A DNA stretch of 50,530 nt, taken from NCBI GenBank assembly GCA_019694465.1, contig JAIBBV010000022.1:1-50530 (forward strand), in the 5' to 3' direction. Under the pieces are notes generated by a model that did no database searches, was not told the origin of the DNA, and saw only the letters and a list, made by a program, of their open reading frames with translations. The position numbers were made by a program, and so were the translations under genes. Below are positions 8,342 to 16,068 of this stretch, in pieces. The DNA comes from Oligoflexia bacterium (lineage in GTDB: Bacteria > Bdellovibrionota_C > UBA2361 > JAFLCA01). Positions within the stretch are counted from its first letter, which is position 1, and each line of letters opens with the position of its first letter.

Positions 8342-8577
8342 AGCCGATTAATTGCTAGGGACTCTTGTCTGCATGCTACTAATGGTACGTAACAAAATGA
8401 AGCGCATTGCTTCTTTTTGCTCGCAGTATGTGCCCATTAAGTTTGCCGAGGGCCTTTTTCCTATGGGCTCGAAAGCATATCCCAAAATTGCCAAATGGGA
8501 TTCCCGGAACCCCTCCAATCACTATATGCTGCTGTATTAGCGGGGGGAACCTTACTTTTTGTCGGTAATTACCTGCA

Positions 8578-10134
8578 ATGGCAAACGCTCAAGGGGCAGA
8601 AATAGGCGATCATAAAGAAAGTGCTGCATGTACAGCTCCGGTTAGCGCTGCCTATACGCGCCATGCATTTATATCAAGATGTGCCGATTTGGTGGCCTTT
8701 GCTGCTGCCATTATTTGTGTTTTGCCACTGATAGCACTGGCCTTTACCCAGGGGGTAGATGGAGACGAAGGCTATTACGCATTGGCAGGAAAGTTAGTTT
8801 TAGAGGGCAAAGTGCCCTACCTGGACTTCTTGTATCCTCAGACTCCCTTATTTCCGCTTCTACTCTCCTATTGGTTCAAGATATTCGGAGTGTCTTGGGT
8901 TTCTGGTCGAGCTTTTTCATCAGCAGTCATCATTTTATTGGCCTTCGTTCTTTATGATCACGTTCGTCGCCAGCATGGTCGATGTTGTGGGGTCCTAGCG
9001 ACGTTGCTGTTGGGCTTCAATTCATTGGCTAGCCCATGGTTCATGGTTGTAAAGAGCTATGGGATTTCTGCTTTTCTTTTGTTCTTGGGCTATGTGGCCA
9101 TGATGCGTAGCTTGCGCCGTTCGTCCTGGCGCCTGGCGTTTAGCTCGGGAGTTCTACTGCTGATGTCAGCAGGGTGCAGGTTGCTATGTTTGGGGGCAGC
9201 TCCGGCATTTGTGTGGTGCTTCTGGAAGCGTGGTTCCGGTAAGTTGCTAAAGCGCTTTGTTCAGGGCTGTTTGGTCGGCGCTATCCCAATTTTGTTGGTG
9301 TTTTTGCGAGATCCGAGGCTCTTCTTATTTAATAATGTTGGCTACCATCTGTTGCGGTCGAATCATGGATTTTTTTCTGGCTTAGGACGCAAGCTAGAGG
9401 TTACTGCTCAGCTGTTCGGGTTGAGTGGGGCAAACCGCTTAGCTGGGCTGCAGGTACTGCTTGTAGCTGGAATGATTTCGGCAGCCTGGTGGTGGAACCG
9501 TCGTAAGGGAAGAGCGACACACCCTGCAATTATGGTGACGGGCCTTCTGCTCCTTGTTAATTTACTGCCGACCCCAAACTTTACTCAGTATTTCTGCATC
9601 GTAGTACCTTTCGCCATAGTAGGCATTATTACTTTTGTGGCTGAGCTTTTGGAGCGGGCCCAGGTGACCGGTAGTTGGGCGCGTAGCGGAATTAGCTCCT
9701 TAGTTGGAGCTATAGCCCTGGGCCTGTACTTTTTAGCACCGCCATTTAGCATGAATCAGATTGCATCGCTAGAAAGTGTGAGCGCGGTAACTGCGAGCGT
9801 GAATGAAAATGCAGACTCAAATGAGACAGTTCTAAGTTTCTGGCCGGGTTTTTTATTGGAGGCCAACGCGCAGCCCCAGGCTGGGTTTGAGAATCACTTC
9901 AGCTTACGTATTGCCAGTAGACTAGATGAGCATGAAGAGCAGGCCTATCATGTCGGCTCACTTGTTTCTGCCTGGAATAGTATAAAGGAGCGACAGCCAA
10001 GTGTTGTGATTATTCCGATTGTGCAGCTCTCAAAAGGCATGCAAGGCACCACCCTTGGTCAGCATCTGACAAGCGCACGCTATGCAGCGATAAAATCAGA
10101 GGGAGATTTCCGAATATTTCGGCGAGAAAATTAG
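8578..10134 (+). CDS. GT39-type membrane glycosyltransferase (ArnT/PMT-like fold)
   Basis: A 518-residue polytopic membrane protein. After a cytoplasmic N terminus of about 35 residues and the first membrane helix (about 36-57), the first periplasmic loop contains GVDGDEGYYALAGKL (D63-E64), the acidic pair typical of GT-C glycosyltransferases such as PMT and ArnT, followed by Y-P-Q-T-P before the next helix. About ten further hydrophobic segments follow and a soluble C-terminal part of about 120 residues. These enzymes transfer a sugar from a polyprenyl phosphate to a lipid, glycan or protein on the periplasmic side. The acceptor cannot be told from sequence. The start is the only ATG near the N terminus, but the ribosome binding site is weak. 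The stop overlaps that of the convergent PH-domain gene by 4 nt. Confidence 0.82.
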   Translation: MANAQGAEIGDHKESAACTAPVSAAYTRHAFISRCADLVAFAAAIICVLPLIALAFTQGVDGDEGYYALAGKLVLEGKVPYLDFLYPQTPLFPLLLSYWFKIFGVSWVSGRAFSSAVIILLAFVLYDHVRRQHGRCCGVLATLLLGFNSLASPWFMVVKSYGISAFLLFLGYVAMMRSLRRSSWRLAFSSGVLLLMSAGCRLLCLGAAPAFVWCFWKRGSGKLLKRFVQGCLVGAIPILLVFLRDPRLFLFNNVGYHLLRSNHGFFSGLGRKLEVTAQLFGLSGANRLAGLQVLLVAGMISAAWWWNRRKGRATHPAIMVTGLLLLVNLLPTPNFTQYFCIVVPFAIVGIITFVAELLERAQVTGSWARSGISSLVGAIALGLYFLAPPFSMNQIASLESVSAVTASVNENADSNETVLSFWPGFLLEANAQPQAGFENHFSLRIASRLDEHEEQAYHVGSLVSAWNSIKERQPSVVIIPIVQLSKGMQGTTLGQHLTSARYAAIKSEGDFRIFRREN

Positions 10135-10691
10135 CCCTGGATTGGCACGATTCGCATGCCTTGAATTTGCTGGTTAACTCGATCTTGGATTAAATCTTTC
10201 ACATGCCTTGGGTTTCGTAGCCCCTTCATCGTCAAGCATGGTTCGCCTTGGTTTCCTATTACGCCTAAGATTGATACATCACCCAGTCCCAAAATACGTT
10301 GGACGAGGCTCTCATCAATCTCGATGCCGCGGATGTGGATATAGTTAATGCGAACTGATTTGGCCGCTAGTGACCAGAGGCCGCGCACTTCGAGGACATA
10401 CTCGTCACACAAGATGTAGCGATAGTTGTAAAGATTGTGAAGAAGCCGAAACAAAATGATTAGTGGCAAGAGACCAAAAAGCGGAATTGGGATCGCTAGT
10501 GGTCCAACGTTTACATGCTCAACTGACCAGGGAAACAGAACGCTCAAATAAACGGATAAAATTGTCAGAGCGATGACACTGACAATTGAAACAAGCTCAC
10601 TTAGTGCACTGCGATAAATCACCAAGTTCTCGTGCTTTGTTGCGGAAGCTAATGGCTCATTCATGCTGTAGGCTGGCTCGGAGGATGGCAT
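10131..10691 (-). CDS. Membrane protein with bacterial PH domain (bPH2/YdbS-like)
   Basis: 186 residues from the ATG at 10691; a GTG five codons upstream is also possible. Two hydrophobic segments lie at about 30-55 and 65-80 (SVIALTILSVYLSVLF and IPLFGLLPLIILFRLL). They are followed by the pattern of the DUF304/bPH2 domain: YRYILCDEYVLEVRGLW, then RINYIHIRGIEIDESLVQRILGLGDVSI, with the conserved hydrophobic strands and LGxGDV motif. Proteins of this type sit in the inner membrane and their PH domain faces the cytoplasm; their ligands are mostly unknown. It is a single gene, convergent with the GT39 gene and divergent from the DUF6502 operon. Confidence 0.78.
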   Translation of the reverse strand: MPSSEPAYSMNEPLASATKHENLVIYRSALSELVSIVSVIALTILSVYLSVLFPWSVEHVNVGPLAIPIPLFGLLPLIILFRLLHNLYNYRYILCDEYVLEVRGLWSLAAKSVRINYIHIRGIEIDESLVQRILGLGDVSILGVIGNQGEPCLTMKGLRNPRHVKDLIQDRVNQQIQGMRIVPIQG

Positions 10692-10826
10692 AATTATGTT
10701 GCCCACATTAAATACGGGCAGTTGGAGTATAACTCAAATGCGCTGGCTACGAACCTGGGGAGTCGGCCTTTATTGCCAGTAAAAGCACAAATAATCTCTA
10801 GATATATCCACTAGTTAAGAAAATAC

Positions 10827-10856
10827 TTGATTCGATTGATGGAATGAATGTATCCT
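10827..10856 (+). promoter_or_regulatory. Candidate sigma-70-type promoter for the DUF6502 operon
   Basis: TTGATT at 10827-10832 and TATCCT at 10851-10856 are separated by 18 nt, placing a start site near 10863 and giving a leader of about 30 nt before the ATG at 10894. The match is moderate in both hexamers and the position fits the downstream operon well. Confidence 0.45.
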
Positions 10857-10893
10857 ATTAGAGTGATGGGATTAAATTACACCATTAGGATCG

Positions 10894-11715
10894 ATGGCCA
10901 AATCAGTCCACGATAGTCTAATTGAGCTACTTCGACGTGGGCTTATGCCATTCGTGAGGATGTGTGTGCGACACAATGTGAAGTTAGTAGAGCTGATAAT
11001 GGTGCTTAAGGAATGTATGGTACGAGCAGCTGCTGAGGAGCTTTCGAGCAAAGGGCAGTCTACAAGCGCCAGCAGAATTAGTGTTATGACCGGCGTTCAT
11101 AGGCGCGATACATCGACCATACTAAAGAAGGGCGCAGCGCCTGTGAGCGGCGTGAATCTGATTTTGAAGCTAATTGGCTATTGGCAGCAGCACTCCAGCT
11201 ACTCTGACGGCAAGGGGCACCCTAAAGAGCTCTCATGTGAAGGACGTGACAGTGAGTTCGCCAAATTATGTCGGGCCGTAAGTGTAGATCTGAATCCGTA
11301 TACAATGCTCTTTGAGTTAGAGAGGATCGGTGCTGCTAGCCGCACTACAAGCGGTATTCGCCTCGACCTTCAGGTCTACGGCCCACAAGAGGATGTGCAG
11401 GAAGGCTTTAACCTTTTAGCAAGCGATGTAGACGACCTAGTAACCTCGGTCGATGAAAATTTGTTTGCGCGAGACACAAACCCCAATCTTCATATCCGCA
11501 CTGAGTATGACAACATCCCTTCTTCTGCTCTTTCAGAGATTCGGCAGTGGTTATTGCACGAAGGATCAGGATTTCATTTTAGGGCGAGGGAGTTTTTGTC
11601 GAAGTTTGATCGCGATTTAGCGTCGATTCCGGAATCGGAGAAGGGCCGCATACGAGTGGCGCTTGGATCATTTAGCCGAGTAAAGGTTTTGGAAGAGGTA
11701 GAACAGGTCCCATGA
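10894..11715 (+). CDS. DUF6502 family protein, putative helix-turn-helix regulator
   Basis: A 273-residue soluble protein of the DUF6502 type. The N-terminal 100 residues hold a recognisable segment, LLRRGLMPFVRMCVRHNVKL, then a region resembling a winged or simple helix-turn-helix, SASRISVMTGVHRRDTSTIL, which suggests DNA binding. The rest is of unknown fold. Genes of this family are commonly found next to DUF5666 proteins, as here, where they are thought to be regulators or partners of exported products. It opens a three-gene unit running to the terminator at 13368-13400. The ATG follows AGGA closely (3 nt), so translation initiation may be modest. The family call is from memory of its N-terminal pattern. 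Confidence 0.72.
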   Translation: MAKSVHDSLIELLRRGLMPFVRMCVRHNVKLVELIMVLKECMVRAAAEELSSKGQSTSASRISVMTGVHRRDTSTILKKGAAPVSGVNLILKLIGYWQQHSSYSDGKGHPKELSCEGRDSEFAKLCRAVSVDLNPYTMLFELERIGAASRTTSGIRLDLQVYGPQEDVQEGFNLLASDVDDLVTSVDENLFARDTNPNLHIRTEYDNIPSSALSEIRQWLLHEGSGFHFRAREFLSKFDRDLASIPESEKGRIRVALGSFSRVKVLEEVEQVP

Positions 11716-11781
11716 TTGGAATCTGTTAAGGAATTTATGAGACAAGTCCAAACAAATGATTTGTGTACCAAGAGGGGAGCG

Positions 11782-12492
11782 ATGAATAGAGTACTGGTTC
11801 TGCTATCAATTCTAATGATTCTGATTCTTCCTGGCTGCGGCGGTGGCTCAGGTGGGACAGGCTCGCAAGTATATAACGGCAGGGTGGTGGACACAGGTAA
11901 TCAGCCAATTGCTGGAGCAACGGTCGCGCTTCCTGCTACTGGAGCCAGTGCGATATCGGGTAGTGATGGTAATTTCTCAATTTCATCTGCGCCTCTGTCC
12001 GGTGATGTGGCCTGCAGTGTAGTGGCTGGTAATGTCTCCGCGCAGACGCTTATCCCGAGTGTCCCTGCCGGCGCCGAAGAGGTCTCGTTCGTAATTGAGG
12101 TCGATGAGGATCGCAATTCGGCTTCTACCAAAGAGGTTGAGTTTAAGGAGCATGAAAGTTCCAACAGTGACAGCAATGGGTCTGGCTCCGATGATGGTGC
12201 AGGCCATGATATTAATGATGATCATGGTGGCTCTTCCAGTGGCTCCGATGATGGCGCAGGTCATGATGTTGGCGACGATCATGGCGGTAGCTCCGGCTCT
12301 AACTCGGGTAGTGGCGGAGAGGTAGAGAATGGCAATGAAGATAATGGCGAACACGGTGGTGAAGGCAGTGGTGAATCGGGGAGTAACTCAGGGTCTGGAA
12401 GCAGTTCTGGGAGCAGTGGCTCAGGTGGCGGTTCAAGCTCTGGTTCCGGGGGCGGTGCAGAAGAAGGTAGCCATGGCGGTGGAGATGATTAA
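11782..12492 (+). CDS. Lipoprotein with carboxypeptidase-regulatory-like domain and Ser/Gly/Asp/His-rich tail
   Basis: 236 residues from the ATG at 11782, preceded by GGGGAG. The signal peptide ends in the lipobox LILPGC, so Cys19 should be lipidated and the protein anchored in a membrane. Residues about 30-105 resemble a CarboxypepD_reg beta-sandwich (YNGRVVDTGNQPIAGATVAL). From about 120 on, the chain is low complexity: two imperfect copies of a unit SDDGAGHDxxDDHGGSS, then long Ser/Gly runs, ending GSHGGGDD. The paired His and Asp residues could bind divalent metals. Upstream in-frame codons back to 11716 are unlikely to be translated. It lies between the DUF6502 and DUF5666 genes. Confidence 0.82.
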   Translation: MNRVLVLLSILMILILPGCGGGSGGTGSQVYNGRVVDTGNQPIAGATVALPATGASAISGSDGNFSISSAPLSGDVACSVVAGNVSAQTLIPSVPAGAEEVSFVIEVDEDRNSASTKEVEFKEHESSNSDSNGSGSDDGAGHDINDDHGGSSSGSDDGAGHDVGDDHGGSSGSNSGSGGEVENGNEDNGEHGGEGSGESGSNSGSGSSSGSSGSGGGSSSGSGGGAEEGSHGGGDD

Positions 12493-12526
12493 AGGGTTTC
12501 AATTGATATAGTAATTGGAGAATTAT

Positions 12527-13297
12527 ATGAAAAACATTATTGCCCGCTTATTTTTGTTAGCTGTTCTTACAACTTCGCCTAGCCTGGCATTTGCGCATGG
12601 TGGCGAAGGAGAAAATGAAGGTGGTTCCTCTGGTTCTGGTGGCGAGGAAAACGATCTGACCATCGTAAAAGGGCCAATTTCAGCGATATCAGCGTCGTCG
12701 GTGACGATCGGTGCCTATACATTTGTAATCAACTCGTCGACAGAGTTTGAGGATGCATCTGGTAATCACGGCACAATCGACATTTTTGGAATTGGTGACT
12801 ATGCCAAGGCCAAGGGTGTTCAGAGTGGATCTGACTTGATTGCCACTGAGCTTGAGTTAGAGGATGAAGATCATCCATCAGGAGAGCATCATTCCTCGTC
12901 TTCTAGCGCATCTAAGGATCTAATTTTTAGCCGCTGCGAGTTCCCACATATGGAGCTTGTGCGCAGAGGCATTGAGCGAGCTGTGCGTGATGCCTTGTTA
13001 GACAGAAATATTAAGAGCTCCGTAAGTGTGAAGACCAAGCTTCTGAGCAAAGAGAAGCAGGGTAACATTTCATCAAGTGCGGCATTGAACGGGGTAGTGG
13101 TGAGCTCTTCAAACACCTCATCTGATGACTTAGTTTCGATCGGTGGTGCGATAGAGCAGCAGCAGTGCAGTGGCACAGTGCGCGTGAAGGTCAGTATCAA
13201 AGGCAAGAACAATGCGACTGGCGAGAAGGTTAAGGATACAATAATCACTAACCTTTCCATTTCAGGACTAAGGCTTAGCAAGGCCAGCAAAAAGTAG
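12527..13297 (+). CDS. Secreted DUF5666-domain protein
   Basis: 256 residues from the ATG at 12527, which has GGAG six bases upstream. The signal peptide (MKN, hydrophobic core, LAFAHG) should be cleaved before a Gly/Glu/Ser-rich stretch. Residues about 43-115 form a DUF5666-type small beta barrel (KGPISAISASSVTIGAYTFV, then an Asp/Gly-rich loop and a final strand). A short His-rich stretch follows (SGEHHSSSSS). The last 120 residues are a separate domain with two cysteines. The acidic, His-containing N-terminal linker resembles the tail of the preceding lipoprotein, so the two may share a partner or ligand. It is the last gene before a strong terminator. Confidence 0.8.
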   Translation: MKNIIARLFLLAVLTTSPSLAFAHGGEGENEGGSSGSGGEENDLTIVKGPISAISASSVTIGAYTFVINSSTEFEDASGNHGTIDIFGIGDYAKAKGVQSGSDLIATELELEDEDHPSGEHHSSSSSASKDLIFSRCEFPHMELVRRGIERAVRDALLDRNIKSSVSVKTKLLSKEKQGNISSSAALNGVVVSSSNTSSDDLVSIGGAIEQQQCSGTVRVKVSIKGKNNATGEKVKDTIITNLSISGLRLSKASKK

Positions 13298-13367
13298 GGT
13301 GCTTTTGGAGCTAGGCGCTTAATTCAGCCTTAGCCGTACAAGCATCTCAGAATTGCTAGAAATTTAG

Positions 13368-13400
13368 AGGGCTTATGACAGTTGGTCATAGGCCCTTTTT
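13368..13400 (+). terminator. Rho-independent terminator of the DUF6502/DUF5666 operon
   Basis: A 12-bp stem, AGGGCTTATGAC with GTCATAGGCCCT, closes on a 5-nt loop (one T-G wobble in the DNA) and runs straight into five T residues. It lies about 70 nt after the DUF5666 stop codon on the same strand. Confidence 0.88.
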
Positions 13401-13482
13401 CATTCCCGCCGCACTTGGCGGTGGTTGCCGTGCTGCAAAATTAGGTAGGCAATCCTTGATTAGGTCCCAGGTCCGTGCTAAT

Positions 13483-13501
13483 GATGTACATATTGTACAT
13501 C
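13483..13501. promoter_or_regulatory. Perfect palindrome upstream of the protease gene
   Basis: GATGTACA-TAT-TGTACATC is a perfect 8-bp inverted repeat with a 3-nt centre, 44 nt upstream of the protease ATG and thus in the promoter region. It shares the core TGTRCATRTTGYACA with the palindrome at 222-238. It is most likely an operator for a dimeric regulator that is not encoded nearby. Confidence 0.5.
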
Positions 13502-13544
13502 CTAATGTGTTTCTTGGTTGGGTGCTTGTGTCTGGAGATTGTTT

Positions 13545-15011
13545 ATGAAAGTAGGACCTCAGTGGAAGTTCGGACTAGTGGCGCTAGGTGTAATGTGCCT
13601 TCTAGTAAACCCTTGCTACTCGCAAGGTGCGGGAGTGGATATTATTAATGGCCATAATGCGGCCGAAGGCGCTTGGCCATTCATGACTAGTCTAGTAGAA
13701 GCTGGACATGATCCAGCTGACCCGGCGCAAGGGCACTTCTGCGGGGGCGTTCTGGTTGCTCCTCGATTTGTAGTGACAGCCGGCCATTGTGCTGAGCTTT
13801 TTGTAAACAATCCAACTGCGCTAGATGTAATTGTTGGGCGCACAGTTTTGTCATCATCGGTGGGATATCGAGTTGGGGTGGAGGGTATCATTCTGCATCC
13901 ACAGTATGATTATTTTCGCGCACGCAATGATATCGCTCTGCTGCGTCTAGCGGAACCGGTTCCCGTGCCACCAGTAGCTCTAGTCCAACCGGGTGAAGAG
14001 TCTTTATGGAGTGCGGGAACTGTGGGGACCATAATTGGATGGGGACAAACGGATCCAGAATTTCCTGTTTTGCCTGATAATTTAAAAGAGGGCTCCACAA
14101 CTATTCAATCTGACCAAGATTGTAGTGACAATTTAGGCCTGTACTTTTCAGCCGCTCACCATGTGTGTGCTGGGAATCCAGGCGCGCCTGGTGCCGATAC
14201 TTGTTTTGGAGATTCGGGCGGACCTTTGTTAGCACTGAGCGACGAAGGAGAGCCAGTTGTTGTGGGCCTAACCAGCTTTGGGTTTGAATGTAATTCCGAC
14301 CGATTCTATTCAGTGTACACGCGAGTGGCGAACTATGCAGCGTGGGTTTATTCGTTTCCACCGGTGGCGCCAAATTCAATACAATTGCCGGCTGTAACAT
14401 TCGATAGTGATGCGGTTGTTGGGGAAGAATTTAATTGCTCGAGCGGCACATGGATTGGAGATGACTTGCAGTTCTCCTATCAATGGTATGCGGGCAGCGA
14501 CCCATTCGCTGGCGGTAGTCCAATTGCCGGAGCCACCTCTGCAACGTACGTTGCTGATGCGAGCATTGAGAACCTTTATTTGACTTGTGCCGTAACTGCT
14601 TCTAACAGTTCCGGCGCTCAGGAGGCGGATTCAATCGCAGTAGGCCCGATTCTAAATCCAGTCCTAGCTGTTAGGGATATAACGGGTCCAAGCGTTAAGA
14701 AAATTCGTACATCCTGCGCCAAGCGCCGCTGCTCTGTTGATGTAAGGGTCACCGATACGCAGAGTGACATTCAGGAGGTGGAGGGCGTCCTAGCTTTTTC
14801 AGCCCAATGTGGAAGGGGAAGCGCCAAGAGTTGCAGCTCTGCGGTGAGCTATGCATTCTTGAATGGTACACCAAAGGCTGGTGATTCCAGTGTCTGGCGC
14901 CTAACCTTCAAAGTACGGCATCCAGGTAAAGCAAATCTGATTGTGCGCGCTAGTGATAGTCAGGGAAATCGCTCAAAGCGGCCAGCTAAGATTTCCCTAC
15001 GTATTAAGTGA
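13545..15011 (+). CDS. Secreted trypsin-like serine protease (S1A) with C-terminal Ig-like domains
   Basis: 488 residues from the ATG at 13545 (GGAG seven bases upstream). A signal peptide ends near Cys24-Tyr-Ser-Gln. The protease domain (about 33-272) shows the catalytic triad in TAGHC (H81), NDIALL (D129) and GDSGGP (S224). Asp218 lies six residues before the serine, predicting cleavage after Arg or Lys. The mature N terminus should be I33-I-N-G, but the residue before it is Asp rather than Arg or Lys, so a trypsin-like enzyme would not activate it. After a Pro-rich linker, residues about 285-380 look like an Ig-like domain (SGTWIG, YQWYAGS, ATYVADAS), and the last 95 residues form a second beta-rich, Cys-containing domain. 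It stands alone between an operator-like palindrome and a hairpin terminator. Confidence 0.93.
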   Translation: MKVGPQWKFGLVALGVMCLLVNPCYSQGAGVDIINGHNAAEGAWPFMTSLVEAGHDPADPAQGHFCGGVLVAPRFVVTAGHCAELFVNNPTALDVIVGRTVLSSSVGYRVGVEGIILHPQYDYFRARNDIALLRLAEPVPVPPVALVQPGEESLWSAGTVGTIIGWGQTDPEFPVLPDNLKEGSTTIQSDQDCSDNLGLYFSAAHHVCAGNPGAPGADTCFGDSGGPLLALSDEGEPVVVGLTSFGFECNSDRFYSVYTRVANYAAWVYSFPPVAPNSIQLPAVTFDSDAVVGEEFNCSSGTWIGDDLQFSYQWYAGSDPFAGGSPIAGATSATYVADASIENLYLTCAVTASNSSGAQEADSIAVGPILNPVLAVRDITGPSVKKIRTSCAKRRCSVDVRVTDTQSDIQEVEGVLAFSAQCGRGSAKSCSSAVSYAFLNGTPKAGDSSVWRLTFKVRHPGKANLIVRASDSQGNRSKRPAKISLRIK

Positions 15012-15073
15012 TGCCCGCATTGGGGCGGGAAGACAGACTGTAGCAAATAGTCGTCCGACAAATTTGTTGCCAG

Positions 15074-15106
15074 GTACGAGCGCATATGATGAATATGCGC
15101 TCGTAC
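15074..15106 (+). terminator. Perfect 14-bp hairpin downstream of the protease
   Basis: GTACGAGCGCATAT and ATATGCGCTCGTAC form a perfect 14-bp stem around a GATGA loop, 62 nt after the protease stop. It is followed by TCTTACTT, a weak T tract. It most likely ends protease transcription and may act in both directions. A smaller hairpin (CCCGC with GCGGG) lies right after the stop codon. Confidence 0.65.
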
Positions 15107-15232
15107 TCTTACTTCCGAGCGACCAGACCCCTTTTACAAGTGTACGATGGGGACTAGCCCTGAACTGTCGCGCCTAAAAGTCTTGTGCACATGAGAAAGC
15201 GGTAACGTCTCTTCCATATTGGAGAGACCCTC

Positions 15233-15622
15233 TTACTCAGATACTTGCTGGTCGCGTCCAGTCTGAAGTGCCTTCCAACGAATGCGCATTGGACTTAGAA
15301 CTCTATCGATTGTCGCTGCGCTCATATTTAGAAAGCGCTCACGGAGTTCTGCTCGGACTGCGCCATTTGCCGCTTCATACTCAATTATCCACGACTCGAG
15401 CTGGAATACGAGACGCTTTGCGCACATACGCTCGCGACCTAGCCAACATTGGAAGACTAGGTTTGCAAGTTCGTCTGAGCGATAGAGCGCTGGACGGCCT
15501 CGTCGTGATAAGCGGGCGGGGCGTGTAGATAGGGGGAATGTTTGAGCAATTGTATGCTCAGGGCAATCGAATGACATAGAGACTAACCTCAGAACCACAG
15601 CGGCACGAGCTTGTCTCGGCAA
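15233..15622 (-). pseudogene. N-terminal remnant of an integrase-type transposase
   Basis: A 129-codon frame resembling the N-terminal DNA-binding half of DDE integrase-core transposases. It reads RRGRPALYRSDELANLV, then CAKRLVFQLESWIIEYE, then LNMSAATIDRVLSPMRIRWK, which matches the pattern GRP..Y.., C.KRL...L..WL..YE, L..MS.ATIDR.L.P of that family. The frame stops shortly after, before the RNase H-like catalytic domain with its DDE residues, and I see no continuation in other frames downstream. No clear terminal inverted repeats or target duplication are visible. It is thus a decayed insertion sequence, or a captured DNA-binding fragment. The start is not certain. Confidence 0.6.
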
Positions 15623-16068
15623 AGTCCAGGGACAAACTCAAGCACCGCTCAACCTAAAAAACGTTATGTCCTATTAGGGTCAGTGTGCAACATGCGCACC
15701 GCTACTCTGACTATAACATGCTGAATTTATTCTGATATAAATCGAAGATGGCGGCATATTGGGGCATCCTAGGAGGCAAAAAATGAGGCAACTTGGACCC
15801 TGCTTCATTTTTAGGGTTGTTTTACGGCTGCATGCGGATGTGCGAGTCAGCTTTCAATTGCGCCTATCGAGGCAAATCCTAGTAAAGGTATGGTCAAACT
15901 GTTTTGTAAAAAATGCTGCACTTGAATAAATTGCTAAAGTACTACTGCTTAAAAGTCCGCTTGCTATTTGGATAGTAAGGTCAAATGAAGGGCTTCTTTT
16001 TACAGACGCTACGCACGCCGAGGGTACTATGTTACACAATGTGCTAGCGAAAGGTTAAAGGGGTCCGT
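15623..16068. other. Long intergenic region between transposase remnant and GNAT gene
   Basis: This 446-nt stretch has no gene from a recognised family. It holds a palindrome-like site at 15684-15698 (TGTGCA-ACA-TGCGCA, matching the 222/13483 sites with one mismatch in reverse orientation) about 60 nt upstream of the transposase remnant. It also holds a possible 48-codon gene at 15783-15929. The AAAGGGG ribosome binding site of the next gene lies at its end. Confidence 0.5.
15783..15929 (+). CDS. Possible small protein (48 residues)
   Basis: An ATG at 15783 follows a perfect AGGAGG at 15771-15776 with a 6-nt spacer, the best ribosome binding site in this region. The 48-residue product is basic (eight Arg, two Lys), starts MRQLGPCFIF and alternates hydrophobic and Arg residues (RVVLRLHADVRVSFQLRL). 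It has no recognised family. The strong binding site is the only positive evidence; such sequences also occur by chance. Confidence 0.3.
   Translation: MRQLGPCFIFRVVLRLHADVRVSFQLRLSRQILVKVWSNCFVKNAALE

Noticed and set aside
8352..8540. 62-codon frame in the murJ/GT39 gap
   Set aside because: No ribosome binding site and no recognisable sequence pattern.
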